Assembly (NCBI GenBank): GCA_003225055.1 | Contig: QIAU01000139.1 | Coordinates: forward strand, 20,988 to 84,987 | DNA from: Acidobacteriota bacterium | GTDB lineage: Bacteria > Acidobacteriota > Terriglobia > Terriglobales > Acidobacteriaceae | Reading direction: 5' to 3' | Length of the DNA: 64,000 nt | Shown here: positions 1 through 9,304 of the stretch, one piece after another | How the letters are laid out: each line of letters begins with the position of its first letter | How positions within the stretch are numbered: position 1 is the first letter of the stretch | The notes under the pieces: generated by a model | The model's database searches: none | Told to the model about the DNA's origin: nothing | What the model saw: only the letters and a program-made list of their open reading frames with translations | Program-made: the position numbers and the translations under genes

Positions 1-1780
1 CGACTATCCTGAGCTTGCCTATCCAGCCCTCAACGTACTTTCCGATCGGGTCTTCGCCCTCCGAAAAGAACTTCTTCACGAAGGCTTCATTGACCACGAC
101 TACGGGCTGAGAGGTACGAGTATCCAGTTGTTCATCCAGCCGCCGTCCCCGAACCAGCGAGATTCCGAGCGCGTTGAAATAGCTGGGACTGACAAAGCGG
201 CTTTCAGCCAGGCGTTCCTGATTGGGAGGATCGGGCGGGTGTCCGACTACGTGCATGTCGCTGTTCCAGCCCCAGTTGTGGATGGGCAAAACCTGGATCA
301 AGCCCGCGGCCTTGACGCCCGGCATGCCGTGTACTTTTTCCAGTAGAGGCCGATAAAAACTCGCGATGACATCACGGCGTTCATAAGTAGCGGGGGAGAG
401 ATCGATTTCGGAAGTCAGCAACCGATCCGGATCGAATCCAAGATCGGTTCCGCGCAGACTCGCCAGAGCACGCAACAACAGGCCGGAAGTTACGAGCAGC
501 ACCAAAGCCAGCGCCATTTGCGCCACGATGAATCCTGACCGGAGGCGGTGTTGCGCCCGGCTGGAACCGGTGCTGCCGCCTGTTTTCAGAGCGAGATTGG
601 GAGCAATCGCCGATAGACGAAATGCCGGTCCGACTCCCGCCACCAGACTGGTCAGGATGGCGAGAGTGATCGCGACCAGCAGAGCGGTCGTATCAAGATG
701 TACCTCAGCGCCTCGCGCCAGCGCGGCGATCAACAGAGTTCGAATTGCCTTCAGCAACCCGGCGGCCAAAACCGTGCCTGCGAGTGCGCCGAGAGAAGCA
801 AGTAGGATGGCTTCGGTCAGCATCTGCCGCACAACCCGGGTACGGCCGGCCCCGACGGCACAGCGAAGCGCTACTTCCCTCTCGCGCTGAACTCCGTGAG
901 CAAGCAGCAGCCCAGCGACGTTGACGCAACCTATCGCCAACAGCGCGAGTACGGCGAAAATCAGAACCTTGAGCGGTGCAACGGTGTTGCCCACGATGCC
1001 TGCGCTAATCCCGACGAGCTGCATGCGGCGGCCCTTGCGTTCGGGAAATGCCCGTCCGATGTCGCCCAACACGCGGTTCATGTCGGCTTGTGCCTGCTCG
1101 CGGGAAGTGCCGTCCTTGAGCCTTGCCATGGTGGGCAGCCAGTGCGAGCCGCGGGCTTCGGCCAAGGCTCTTGGCATGTGCAGGGGAGTGTAGATCGCGC
1201 CTCGTACGCTGATGGGATAGCGGAATCCGGCAGGCATTACCCCAATGACCGTGTACGGCAGACCATCCAGCTTGATGGTTTGGCTGATGGCGCCAGCTTG
1301 CGATCCGAAATACTGCTGCCAGGCCTCATAGCTTAAAACAGCAATGTCATCCCTGCCGGGCTGGTCCGCGCCGGCGGAAAACGTTCTGCCCAGGTAAGGA
1401 GCAACTCCGAAGATTTCAAAGAAGTTGTCCGTACCTGAGACTTTCGGAACAGCCACCGGTCCGGAAGGTCCTTCGAAGTTCGCGCCGTAAGAATTGAAAG
1501 CTGCCAGCGCGGAAAACACGTGGTTCTCACGTCGCCAATCGAGATACTCCGGATAGGAAGCAGGCTGGGTGTAACCCTGCGGCGACCACGTCTGGAGAGA
1601 AAAGATGCGGTCGGAACGGTCGTAGGGAAGCGGGCGGATCAGCATGGCATAAATGACGCTGAATACGGCTGTGCTGACACCTATCGCCAGTGCCAGGGTG
1701 AACACCACGGTCGTAGTGAAGCCCGGCCTTTTGCGTATTTGCCGGAGCGCGTAACGAACGTCTTGAGCCAGTCCGGTCAT
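1..1780 (-). CDS. ADOP-family ABC permease, sixth of the array (3' part outside window)
   Basis: Open reading frame on the minus strand starting with ATG at 1780 and still open at position 1, so about 593 residues are visible of a protein that should be about 800. It begins MTGLAQDVRYALRQIRKRPG, the ADOP N-terminal signature, followed by the first membrane segment and a MacB-type periplasmic core; an FtsX-like membrane block and the start of the second core follow. The start lies 12 nt downstream of the stop of the preceding permease and is preceded by AAGGATGAACC. It is probably the sixth permease translated from the operon that begins with the adaptor at 16145. Substrate unknown; MacB-type proteins are mechanotransmission exporters, and a direct pore function should not be assumed. 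Confidence 0.85.
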   Translation of the reverse strand, partial: MTGLAQDVRYALRQIRKRPGFTTTVVFTLALAIGVSTAVFSVIYAMLIRPLPYDRSDRIFSLQTWSPQGYTQPASYPEYLDWRRENHVFSALAAFNSYGANFEGPSGPVAVPKVSGTDNFFEIFGVAPYLGRTFSAGADQPGRDDIAVLSYEAWQQYFGSQAGAISQTIKLDGLPYTVIGVMPAGFRYPISVRGAIYTPLHMPRALAEARGSHWLPTMARLKDGTSREQAQADMNRVLGDIGRAFPERKGRRMQLVGISAGIVGNTVAPLKVLIFAVLALLAIGCVNVAGLLLAHGVQREREVALRCAVGAGRTRVVRQMLTEAILLASLGALAGTVLAAGLLKAIRTLLIAALARGAEVHLDTTALLVAITLAILTSLVAGVGPAFRLSAIAPNLALKTGGSTGSSRAQHRLRSGFIVAQMALALVLLVTSGLLLRALASLRGTDLGFDPDRLLTSEIDLSPATYERRDVIASFYRPLLEKVHGMPGVKAAGLIQVLPIHNWGWNSDMHVVGHPPDPPNQERLAESRFVSPSYFNALGISLVRGRRLDEQLDTRTSQPVVVVNEAFVKKFFSEGEDPIGKYVEGWIGKLRIV

Positions 1781-1792
1781 GGTTCATCCTTA

Positions 1793-4312
1793 TTATTCAT
1801 AGCGCAGCGCCACCATGGGATCGACCTTGGCGGCGCGGCGGGCGGGCAACGCAGCCGCCGCGAGCGCAACTGCCAAGATCGCTGCGCAGACAACAACGAG
1901 CGTCACCGGATCGTAATTTGAAATTCCAAATAACCGATTGCGCACCGTGCGAGTCAACAGCAACGCGAGGGGCATTCCGAGGGCAATGCCAATCGTCGCC
2001 AACCGGGCTACGTCAGAAAGCACCATTCGGACAACTTCGCTGCGACTGGCTCCCATTGCGATTCGTATGCCGATTTCCCGCGTGCGCTGCGCGGCCGAGT
2101 ACGCCAGCACGCCATAAATGCCAATCGCCGCCATCAGCGCGGCGAGCAGACCGAACGAGGTGGCCAGCAAGGCGATCACACGATCGTCGCTCAGGTTTTC
2201 ATCCACCTGCTCTTGCATGGTTCGGAAGGCATCAAGAACGAGCTTTGAATCGAGCGCCTGCATGCCGGCGCGGATCGTGGACTCTGCGGCCTTGGGATCT
2301 TGCCAGGTGCGCACGTAAAAGGTCATTCCGAAGCGGTAAACAACACCTAGCTGCGAGTCCTGCAAGTAAGGTGTGAAAACCGCACGACGGATGTTCTCGC
2401 GAACACCGTTATGCTTTGCATCTTTGACAACCCCCACGATCTCGATGTTCGGCTTTACGTCGCCAGCGCCGGCACAGAAGTAGTGGCCGAGCGCATCTTG
2501 AGGCCGCCCGAAGTAGCGCCTGGCGAAAGTCTCGTTTACCACCGCCACCTTCTGCGTACCCGAACGGTCGTGCTCCTCGATTTCCCTGCCAGCAAGCAAA
2601 GGCATTTTCATTGTCGAGAAATATTTAGCGCTCACCCGCGCCCATTCGACGTTCATGTCTTCACCTTCGGCAGCACGATAGCCGGCGATGGTAATGTTGT
2701 TTCCCCAATTGTTTTCGGCGAGCTCAGGATCATTCGTGGCCGCAGCGGATCGGAGACCGGGCATACTGGCCAGCTTGTCCAGTATTTCTTGATATAGGGC
2801 AATGGTCTGATTGTCCTCGTATCCAGCTAGCTTCGGGTCGACGGCAAAAGTGAGCAAATGGTCTGTGGTAAACCCGACATCAAGTGTTTTCAGATTGTGT
2901 AAAGAACGGGCAAAAAGGCCTGCTCCGATCAGCAACAATAGGCTGAGCGCGATTTGTGCGGCTACGGACGAGCAACGCAAGTAAGCCGATCCGCCCGCAA
3001 CTACGGCTGCTTGTTGTTTTAGCGCCTGAGTGACGTCAGGTCGGCGAAATTGCAATGCCGGAACCAAACTGAAGAGCACGCTCACGAACAGCGTCAACCC
3101 GAAGTTGAACATCAGAATTCGCTGGTCGGGACGCGAGCTGAAGGCAAGATGGCCGGCCTTGCCGCTTAAAATTGTGTGAATCAATAAAGCAGCTATCTGC
3201 GGGGCCACGACGATTCCAATTGCACCGCCCGCAAGTCCCAACAGCATGCCTTCTGCCAACAACTGCTGCATCAGCCGCCGCCGCTGTGCCCCCAGTGCGT
3301 AGCGGACTGAGATCTCGCGAGTACGCCGCGCCACTCGCACCAGCAGCAGACTGGCTACATTCGCGCACGACATGAACGCCACCAGCCCTGCCAATGCCAT
3401 TACGATCAGCAAGGTTGTGGACATTGTTGCGTGCATGGGTACACCTTTCGAGCCGTCATGGAGAAACAAATGAGAGTTTGTGAGGAAAGCATCGCGGAAT
3501 CGTTGCGAGGTGCGCCCTATTTGCTTAAGCTCTTCCGCGCGAATCGAACGCCAAAGAGCATCGATAGCTGCCTGGCCCTGCGGGTGTGTGAGCCCGGGCT
3601 TGAACCTTCCGACGATGTTCAGCCACTTTGATCGACGTTCTTCGAGATCATTCCAGCCCGGGGTTATCTCCGGTTTCATCGTCATGGGCACAAGGACCCC
3701 CGGGTTATCTCCGCTGACCACGCTATGAAAACTGGGCGGCGCAACACCAATCACAGTAAAAGGATGGCCATTGATCGAAATACTCTGGTTCACAATCTTC
3801 GGATCGGCGCCGAACCGGCGCTGCCAATAGTTAAAGCTGAGCACCGCGACGGGATTGCCTTCTTGCACCAAATCGTCCGAGGACACCAACAAACGGCCGA
3901 GTGCAGGCTGGAGCCCAAGCACATCGAAGTAATTGCCGGAAACCAACTCCGCGTCCGCCAAGTCAGGTTGGTTGTGCCATTGCACACTGACCTGCGCCCA
4001 AGCAGTGGCAATGAGTCCGCTGAAAACGGAATTGCGGTCGCGCAAATCGCGGTACATGGGGTAGGAAAATACCTTTTGGGAGCCGCCACGAGCGTGCGTG
4101 CTTCCCGTATCGCCGCCTGAAAATCGCAGGAACACAAGTCGGTTTGGTTCTTTCACGGGCAGACTGCGCAACAGCGCTTGGTCGAGCAACGTGTAAATTG
4201 CCGTGTTGGCGCCGATGCCGAGAGCCAGCGTGAGCACCGCCACAATCGTGAAGGCAGGCGACTTCCGCAGCAGCCTCAATCCGTATCGAACGTCTTCCAT
4301 CACGTTCCTCAT
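1793..4312 (-). CDS. ADOP-family ABC permease, fifth of the array
   Basis: An 839-residue inner-membrane protein with the duplicated ADOP architecture: N-terminal amphipathic stretch plus TM1, MacB periplasmic core, three-TM FtsX block, then a second TM/core/FtsX unit, ending in AAKVDPMVALRYE. The first core holds the usual LGLQPALGRLL segment; the first FtsX block contains LLVRVARRTREISVRYALGA and the second AYSAAQRTREIGIRIAMGAS, the coupling-helix regions that should contact the ATPase. Two ATGs are possible: 4312 aligns with the start position in its paralogues, while 4300 has AGGA at better spacing. Gap to the preceding gene is 17 nt. Function is inferred from family and operon only. Confidence 0.88.
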   Translation of the reverse strand: MRNVMEDVRYGLRLLRKSPAFTIVAVLTLALGIGANTAIYTLLDQALLRSLPVKEPNRLVFLRFSGGDTGSTHARGGSQKVFSYPMYRDLRDRNSVFSGLIATAWAQVSVQWHNQPDLADAELVSGNYFDVLGLQPALGRLLVSSDDLVQEGNPVAVLSFNYWQRRFGADPKIVNQSISINGHPFTVIGVAPPSFHSVVSGDNPGVLVPMTMKPEITPGWNDLEERRSKWLNIVGRFKPGLTHPQGQAAIDALWRSIRAEELKQIGRTSQRFRDAFLTNSHLFLHDGSKGVPMHATMSTTLLIVMALAGLVAFMSCANVASLLLVRVARRTREISVRYALGAQRRRLMQQLLAEGMLLGLAGGAIGIVVAPQIAALLIHTILSGKAGHLAFSSRPDQRILMFNFGLTLFVSVLFSLVPALQFRRPDVTQALKQQAAVVAGGSAYLRCSSVAAQIALSLLLLIGAGLFARSLHNLKTLDVGFTTDHLLTFAVDPKLAGYEDNQTIALYQEILDKLASMPGLRSAAATNDPELAENNWGNNITIAGYRAAEGEDMNVEWARVSAKYFSTMKMPLLAGREIEEHDRSGTQKVAVVNETFARRYFGRPQDALGHYFCAGAGDVKPNIEIVGVVKDAKHNGVRENIRRAVFTPYLQDSQLGVVYRFGMTFYVRTWQDPKAAESTIRAGMQALDSKLVLDAFRTMQEQVDENLSDDRVIALLATSFGLLAALMAAIGIYGVLAYSAAQRTREIGIRIAMGASRSEVVRMVLSDVARLATIGIALGMPLALLLTRTVRNRLFGISNYDPVTLVVVCAAILAVALAAAALPARRAAKVDPMVALRYE

Positions 4313-4329
4313 CGTTCACCCGAAATATT

Positions 4330-6840
4330 TCACTCGTATCTCAGCGCCACCATGGGATCGACCTTGGTCGCTCGCCAAGCCGGCGTGAGGGCCGCAGCGA
4401 CGGAAACAGTCATCAGCAGTGCGGCAGCCCCCAGTATGGTAGAAGGATCGTACGGACTCAGGCCGAACAGCAGGCTGCTTACACTGCGTGCAGCCGAAAG
4501 TGCCAAAAACAAGCCTGCGGCAATGCCGCTACCAATTAAAACGAGTGTCTGACGCAAAACAAGCCAAAGGACCGTCTTACGTGAAGCCCCTAAGGCTAAC
4601 CTGATCCCGATCTCACCGGTCCGCCGTGCAACCGCAAACGCCGTAACTCCATAGAGATCGATGCAAGCGACAATTAACGCCAGGGCACCAAAGACGGTCG
4701 TCAGCCTGGTAATCAGCCGTTCCTGCGCCAGATTGCTGCTCACCTGTTCTGCCAAAGTGGTAATTTTCCCGATGGGGAGATCGGGATCGATACTCTTAAG
4801 AACCTGGCGCACCTGTTCGGTTAACGAGGCAGGATTGGCGATAGCACGAACGTCGAGGCTGTGAACGTCGGGAACAAACTGCAACAACGGGAAGTAGACC
4901 AGGGGTGGTGCGTTTTCCCGAGGGCCATTGATCTGGGCGTCGGCGACGACCCCGATGATTTGAAACTCGCCTGCAGAGCTGGAGTCAAAGCCGAAACGTC
5001 GGCCGATAGGATCTTCGTCCGCGAAGAGTTTGCGGGCCAGCATTTGATTAATTGTCGCCACATGTGGGGCCCTCTCGGTGTCGCGGGCAGTAAACTCGCG
5101 CCCGCGCAGGAGCGGAATCCGCGTGTTTTCGAAGTACTCCAAGCTGACCACATTCACCTGTGGCGTTGCCGCGACCCTGGCGGCTCCTGGCACGTATATG
5201 TCACTGGCGCTCCTGCAGCTAGAGGCAAGCGGGCAAACGGCAAGAGACGCCGACCTTACTCCGGGGAGAGCTTGCACACGATCGAGGACCTCGTGGTAAA
5301 GCGAAAGCAGTTGATCATGGCGGTAATGCCGGATGCTCGTATCGAGCCAGACACTGAGGATATGCTCGCGATCAAATCCAGGATCGAGCCGCACAAAATT
5401 TCGCAAGGTGCGAAGGAACAGGCCAGCGCCGACCATAAGCACAAGCGATAGGGCAAATTGTGCGACGACCAGAGCCTGTCGGAGTGGCCATTGGGCTCGC
5501 GTAAGCTGGGTGCTGGACGCCCGCGTCGCGCTTGCCTTGAGAGCATTGATGGGTTCGATGCGGGATCCTTGGAACGCCGGAGCCGAGCCGAAGAGAAGCC
5601 CTGCGGCCACCACAACGGCGATGCTGAAGAGCAGGACTCGCGCATCCGGCGCAAGATTGAGCGGAATGGGGAACGATTCGAGGGATGCCCATTTGGGCAA
5701 GACCCGGTCACAGCCGTAGGCCACCCAGATCCCAAGCAAACCACCAAGAATCGAAAGCAGCAAAGATTCCGTCAGAAGCTGCCGGACGAGGCGGCTTCGG
5801 GTCGCGCCAATTGACAGCCGTACTGCCATCTCGCGCATGCGGTTCGTACCCCGTGCCAGCAGCAGGCTGGCAAGATTCGCGCAAGCGATCAGCAACACCA
5901 GGCCGACCATTGCTGTCAACACCAGCAGCGGTCGTGCGAACTGTCTTTGCAATGTTTTGATTCCCTGTCCGCCGGGCTCAACGACTAGCTGATCATTGAA
6001 TCGAGCCTGCCCGTCTTGAGTGGTTGCTCCTACGCCCTTCTCCCACGCATCTTCGGAAAACAGTTGGTTCAGGGTTCCGGAAATATGGCCCAATTCGTCC
6101 CGATGTCTCGCCCGCAGCACGAGTTCCAGCCAAGTAATGTCGTCTTGTAATACCCACGGCCTCTCCTGATGCGCGGCGGTGCTTTTGCTGTAGTGTTGGG
6201 CGTAATCGAGGGACGACTGCATCATGAGCGGAAGCCAAAAATCCGGTGCTCTTCCCGGCTCCACGCCAAAGAAGTTGCGCGCCGCGACTCCCACCACCGT
6301 GAGACTCACGCCATTAACAATCAGTTCGCGCCCAACCACGTGAGGATCAGCCGCGAAGCAACGGTTCCAGCACGCGTAACTGATCACCGCCACTGGATGT
6401 CCATCGATATTTCGATTGTCTTCGGCGCTTAGCAGTCTGCCGACTAACGGAAATGTTCCAAACGTCTGGAAAAAATTTCCCGATACAAGTTGGCCCTTCG
6501 TCAGCTGGAGCTGGCTTTTCCCAATTCCCACGTAGAAATCGCCTACCGGAGTCATCGCAGCCAGGCTTGCCGAACCAGGCATTGTCTTCAACATCCGGTC
6601 GTAAAGTGGATAAGAGACTCGCGTCTCGTCCGCAAACCGGTCATGCTGCCGAATCAGGAAAAGCTGCTCGGGACTCGGCACGGGTAAGGATTTCAGCAGA
6701 ACCGCATTGACCAGAGTGAAAATGCCGGTGTTGGCGCCCGTCCCCAACGACAGAATAAGGACAGCAACCGCCGTAAACCCAGGGTTTTTGCGCAACTGCC
6801 GCCATGCGTATTTAAGGTCCTGGATCAAGCCACTCCTCAC
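4330..6840 (-). CDS. ADOP-family ABC permease, fourth of the array
   Basis: An 836-residue ADOP permease with the double MacB-core/FtsX architecture. It starts with GTG at 6840 (MRSGLIQDLKYAWRQLRKNP), six bases after the previous stop, with GAGGG just upstream. The first coupling region reads LLLARGTNRMREMAVRLSIG and the second VARRTGEIGIRLALGASRKT. The C-terminus TKVDPMVALRYE is the family tail, though the codons before it differ from the other copies (ATKVD rather than AAKVD). A four-cysteine stretch, VCPLASSCRSASD, in the second periplasmic core is not seen in its neighbours. Translational coupling with the neighbouring permeases is likely from the 6 and 17 nt spacings. Confidence 0.88.
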   Translation of the reverse strand: MRSGLIQDLKYAWRQLRKNPGFTAVAVLILSLGTGANTGIFTLVNAVLLKSLPVPSPEQLFLIRQHDRFADETRVSYPLYDRMLKTMPGSASLAAMTPVGDFYVGIGKSQLQLTKGQLVSGNFFQTFGTFPLVGRLLSAEDNRNIDGHPVAVISYACWNRCFAADPHVVGRELIVNGVSLTVVGVAARNFFGVEPGRAPDFWLPLMMQSSLDYAQHYSKSTAAHQERPWVLQDDITWLELVLRARHRDELGHISGTLNQLFSEDAWEKGVGATTQDGQARFNDQLVVEPGGQGIKTLQRQFARPLLVLTAMVGLVLLIACANLASLLLARGTNRMREMAVRLSIGATRSRLVRQLLTESLLLSILGGLLGIWVAYGCDRVLPKWASLESFPIPLNLAPDARVLLFSIAVVVAAGLLFGSAPAFQGSRIEPINALKASATRASSTQLTRAQWPLRQALVVAQFALSLVLMVGAGLFLRTLRNFVRLDPGFDREHILSVWLDTSIRHYRHDQLLSLYHEVLDRVQALPGVRSASLAVCPLASSCRSASDIYVPGAARVAATPQVNVVSLEYFENTRIPLLRGREFTARDTERAPHVATINQMLARKLFADEDPIGRRFGFDSSSAGEFQIIGVVADAQINGPRENAPPLVYFPLLQFVPDVHSLDVRAIANPASLTEQVRQVLKSIDPDLPIGKITTLAEQVSSNLAQERLITRLTTVFGALALIVACIDLYGVTAFAVARRTGEIGIRLALGASRKTVLWLVLRQTLVLIGSGIAAGLFLALSAARSVSSLLFGLSPYDPSTILGAAALLMTVSVAAALTPAWRATKVDPMVALRYE

Positions 6841-6846
6841 GTTCCC

Positions 6847-9294
6847 TCACTCGTAGCGCAGCGCCACCATGGGATCGACCTTGGCGGCGCGGTAAGCGGG
6901 AATCAGGCTGGCAAATAGCGCGACAATCGCGAGCACCGCCGCTACCGAGAGGAAGGTCAGAGGGTCGGTGGGCTTCACGCCATAAACCAGGCTCGACATC
7001 ACACGCGCGAGCGCCAGCGCGCCAACCACTCCGATACTCATCCCCAGCAGCGTGGGCCTCATGCCTTCGAGGACGATCATGTGCAGGACATCGGATAAAC
7101 TCGCGCCTAATGCCAGGCGAATTCCGATTTCCTGCACGCGCCGCCTCACGCTGTACGACAAAACGCTGTAAATTCCGATCGCCGCCAGAATCAGGGCGAG
7201 CATGGCGAAAGCTCCGAGGAGTGAAAGATTGAATCGTTGTTGCGAGAGCGAATTGGTTACCAGGTCGTCCATCGTGAGCACGTCGCGCACGGGAACATCT
7301 GCATCAACTTCGCGAACAGCATTGGTCACCGGGGAAACTAAGCTCACGGGAGTTGAACTGGAGCGAACGACAATGGCCATGGGAAATGAACGCCATCCGC
7401 CGCTCGCCGGTGTGGTCAACTGAGTTAGCGGAACGTAAAGGGTTGCCGTCGGGCGAGTCTGGTCGAGTCCGTCCCCCTTCACGTCGCCGACAACGCCGAT
7501 AACCTCGCGAACGACACCCGGAAAGAATGTCAGAGTTATGTGTTTTCCGATGGGATTTTCATTTCGCCAGAACTCCTTAGCCAGCGATGCGCTGACGAGA
7601 GTTGTCGCGGGGCGTCCGGCAACATCTGAGGAGTCGAAATCGCGCCCGCGCAAGACCGGGATACGCAGCGCGCTCGTGTACCCCGCACTGATGACGCGCA
7701 CATCGACTTCGGGTTGTTCTGACATTGGCACTACCGGGCGGCCTTCGACTGCGATCGGCTGATGGGAGCCGTTTCCGCTCAGCGGGAGATCGTCAATTAC
7801 TCCGGCGGAGAGAACTCCCGGAAGCGCGCGGGTGCGTTCAAGCACGCGCTCGAAAAAGCTGATCTGTTGCGCCGGCTCAGGAAACTTTGCGCTTGAAACT
7901 GCGGCGGTCATGGTCAAAACCCCGTGCGATTCAAACCCGGGATTCACTTGTCGGAGCATCTGGAAGCTGCGGATCATTAAACCTGCGCCAATCAGCAGGA
8001 CCAAAGACAATGCGACCTCTACGACCACCAGAATGCTGCGGGTACGTTTGCCACCGGAGTCGGCGTCGGTCCGCCCCAATCCCTGTTTCAGCTCCTGATT
8101 AACGTTGCCCCGGCTCAGCTGCAACGCCGGTAGAATTCCGGCGATCACGCCGGTGAGCACGGAGACAACAGCGGTGAAGGCGAGTACCTTGATATTCATG
8201 CTGGCCTCGACCGAGGCGGGCAATTTATCGGCGAGGAAGGCCATGATCAACCGGATGCCATATTGCGCATAGGTGAGCCCGAGCGCGCCTCCGAGCAGCG
8301 CGAGAACCACACTCTCAGCCAGAATCTGGCGAACGATGCGCGCGGAACTTGCGCCCAGGGCAGTGCGAATGGCAATTTCCTTGTGACGGCTGAAAATCCT
8401 GGCCAGCGAAAGATTGGTTACGTTAACGCAGGCGATGAGGAGAATGAATCCCACTGCTCCGAGCAACACCAGGAGTGCAGGGCGTACATCGCTCACCAGA
8501 TCTGAGTGAAGCGGCAGTACCACTGCGCCCCACCCTTTGTCGTCTGCGGGATATTGCTGCTGCAGGCGACCCGAAATTGTATTCATCTCTGCCTGCGCCT
8601 GCTTCAGGTCAACGCCGGGCCTGAGCCGCGCGATCACCAGGTAGTTGTGATTGCCGCGAACGGCTCTGTCCTGATCGGTCCAGGCGAGTGGTGTCCACAT
8701 CTGGGCAAAGTCCGGGAAGCGGAGGCTTGGTGGCATCACGCCGGCAACCAAATAAGCTATGCCGTCGACGGTGATGTTGTGGCCGACGATCTCGCGATTG
8801 GAACCAAAATGCTCCTGCCAGAAGCGATGGCTGAGAACAACCACGTTTGAGCGCCCGGGCTGGTCTTCATCGGGCAAGAGCACGCGGCCGATAATAGGCT
8901 GAACGCCGAGAGTGGAGAAAAATTTAGCTGAAACAGCGCTCGCGGCGACCTGCTCGGCTTTGCCTCCGGTGGTCAGCGTAAACCCGCGATAACCGTAGAT
9001 TGCCATGCTGTCGAAGACATGGTTCTGGTCTTGCCAATCGAGGTAGTTGGCAGGTGAAACGGCAAATTGGTTCATTCCAGGAAAACTGCTCCGCGGCGGT
9101 GTATGCCAGATCCGGACCAGACGGTCAGCGTCTTTGAATGGCAGTGCGCGAAGCAGGACACTATTCACAACGCTGAAAATCGCAGTGTTCGCGCCTATGC
9201 CGAGCGCGAGGGTGACGACCGCGACGGCGGCGAAGGCCGGCGCCTTCTGAATCTGGCGGAATGCGTAGCGTAAGTCTTGAAGTACTCCAGACAT
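6847..9294 (-). CDS. ADOP-family ABC permease, third of the array
   Basis: An 815-residue ADOP permease. The open frame reaches back to 9372, but the ATG at 9294 is the credible start: it gives MSGVLQDLRYAFRQIQK, matching the paralogues, with AGGAGA six bases upstream; the extra 26 codons lie inside the end of the preceding gene. Two MacB-core/FtsX units, coupling regions LARIFSRHKEIAIRTALGAS and SYSVRRRVQEIGIRLALGAS, tail AAKVDPMVALRYE. It is a membrane protein expected to work with the ATPase at 14140-14865. Gap from the upstream permease 10 nt, to the downstream one 6 nt. Confidence 0.88.
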   Translation of the reverse strand: MSGVLQDLRYAFRQIQKAPAFAAVAVVTLALGIGANTAIFSVVNSVLLRALPFKDADRLVRIWHTPPRSSFPGMNQFAVSPANYLDWQDQNHVFDSMAIYGYRGFTLTTGGKAEQVAASAVSAKFFSTLGVQPIIGRVLLPDEDQPGRSNVVVLSHRFWQEHFGSNREIVGHNITVDGIAYLVAGVMPPSLRFPDFAQMWTPLAWTDQDRAVRGNHNYLVIARLRPGVDLKQAQAEMNTISGRLQQQYPADDKGWGAVVLPLHSDLVSDVRPALLVLLGAVGFILLIACVNVTNLSLARIFSRHKEIAIRTALGASSARIVRQILAESVVLALLGGALGLTYAQYGIRLIMAFLADKLPASVEASMNIKVLAFTAVVSVLTGVIAGILPALQLSRGNVNQELKQGLGRTDADSGGKRTRSILVVVEVALSLVLLIGAGLMIRSFQMLRQVNPGFESHGVLTMTAAVSSAKFPEPAQQISFFERVLERTRALPGVLSAGVIDDLPLSGNGSHQPIAVEGRPVVPMSEQPEVDVRVISAGYTSALRIPVLRGRDFDSSDVAGRPATTLVSASLAKEFWRNENPIGKHITLTFFPGVVREVIGVVGDVKGDGLDQTRPTATLYVPLTQLTTPASGGWRSFPMAIVVRSSSTPVSLVSPVTNAVREVDADVPVRDVLTMDDLVTNSLSQQRFNLSLLGAFAMLALILAAIGIYSVLSYSVRRRVQEIGIRLALGASLSDVLHMIVLEGMRPTLLGMSIGVVGALALARVMSSLVYGVKPTDPLTFLSVAAVLAIVALFASLIPAYRAAKVDPMVALRYE

Positions 9295-9304
9295 CAATCT
9301 CTCC

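Noticed and set aside
528..890. Long plus-strand open frames across the permease array
   Set aside because: They lie antisense to clear ADOP genes, have no ribosome-binding sites and read as arginine/alanine-rich shadow sequence.
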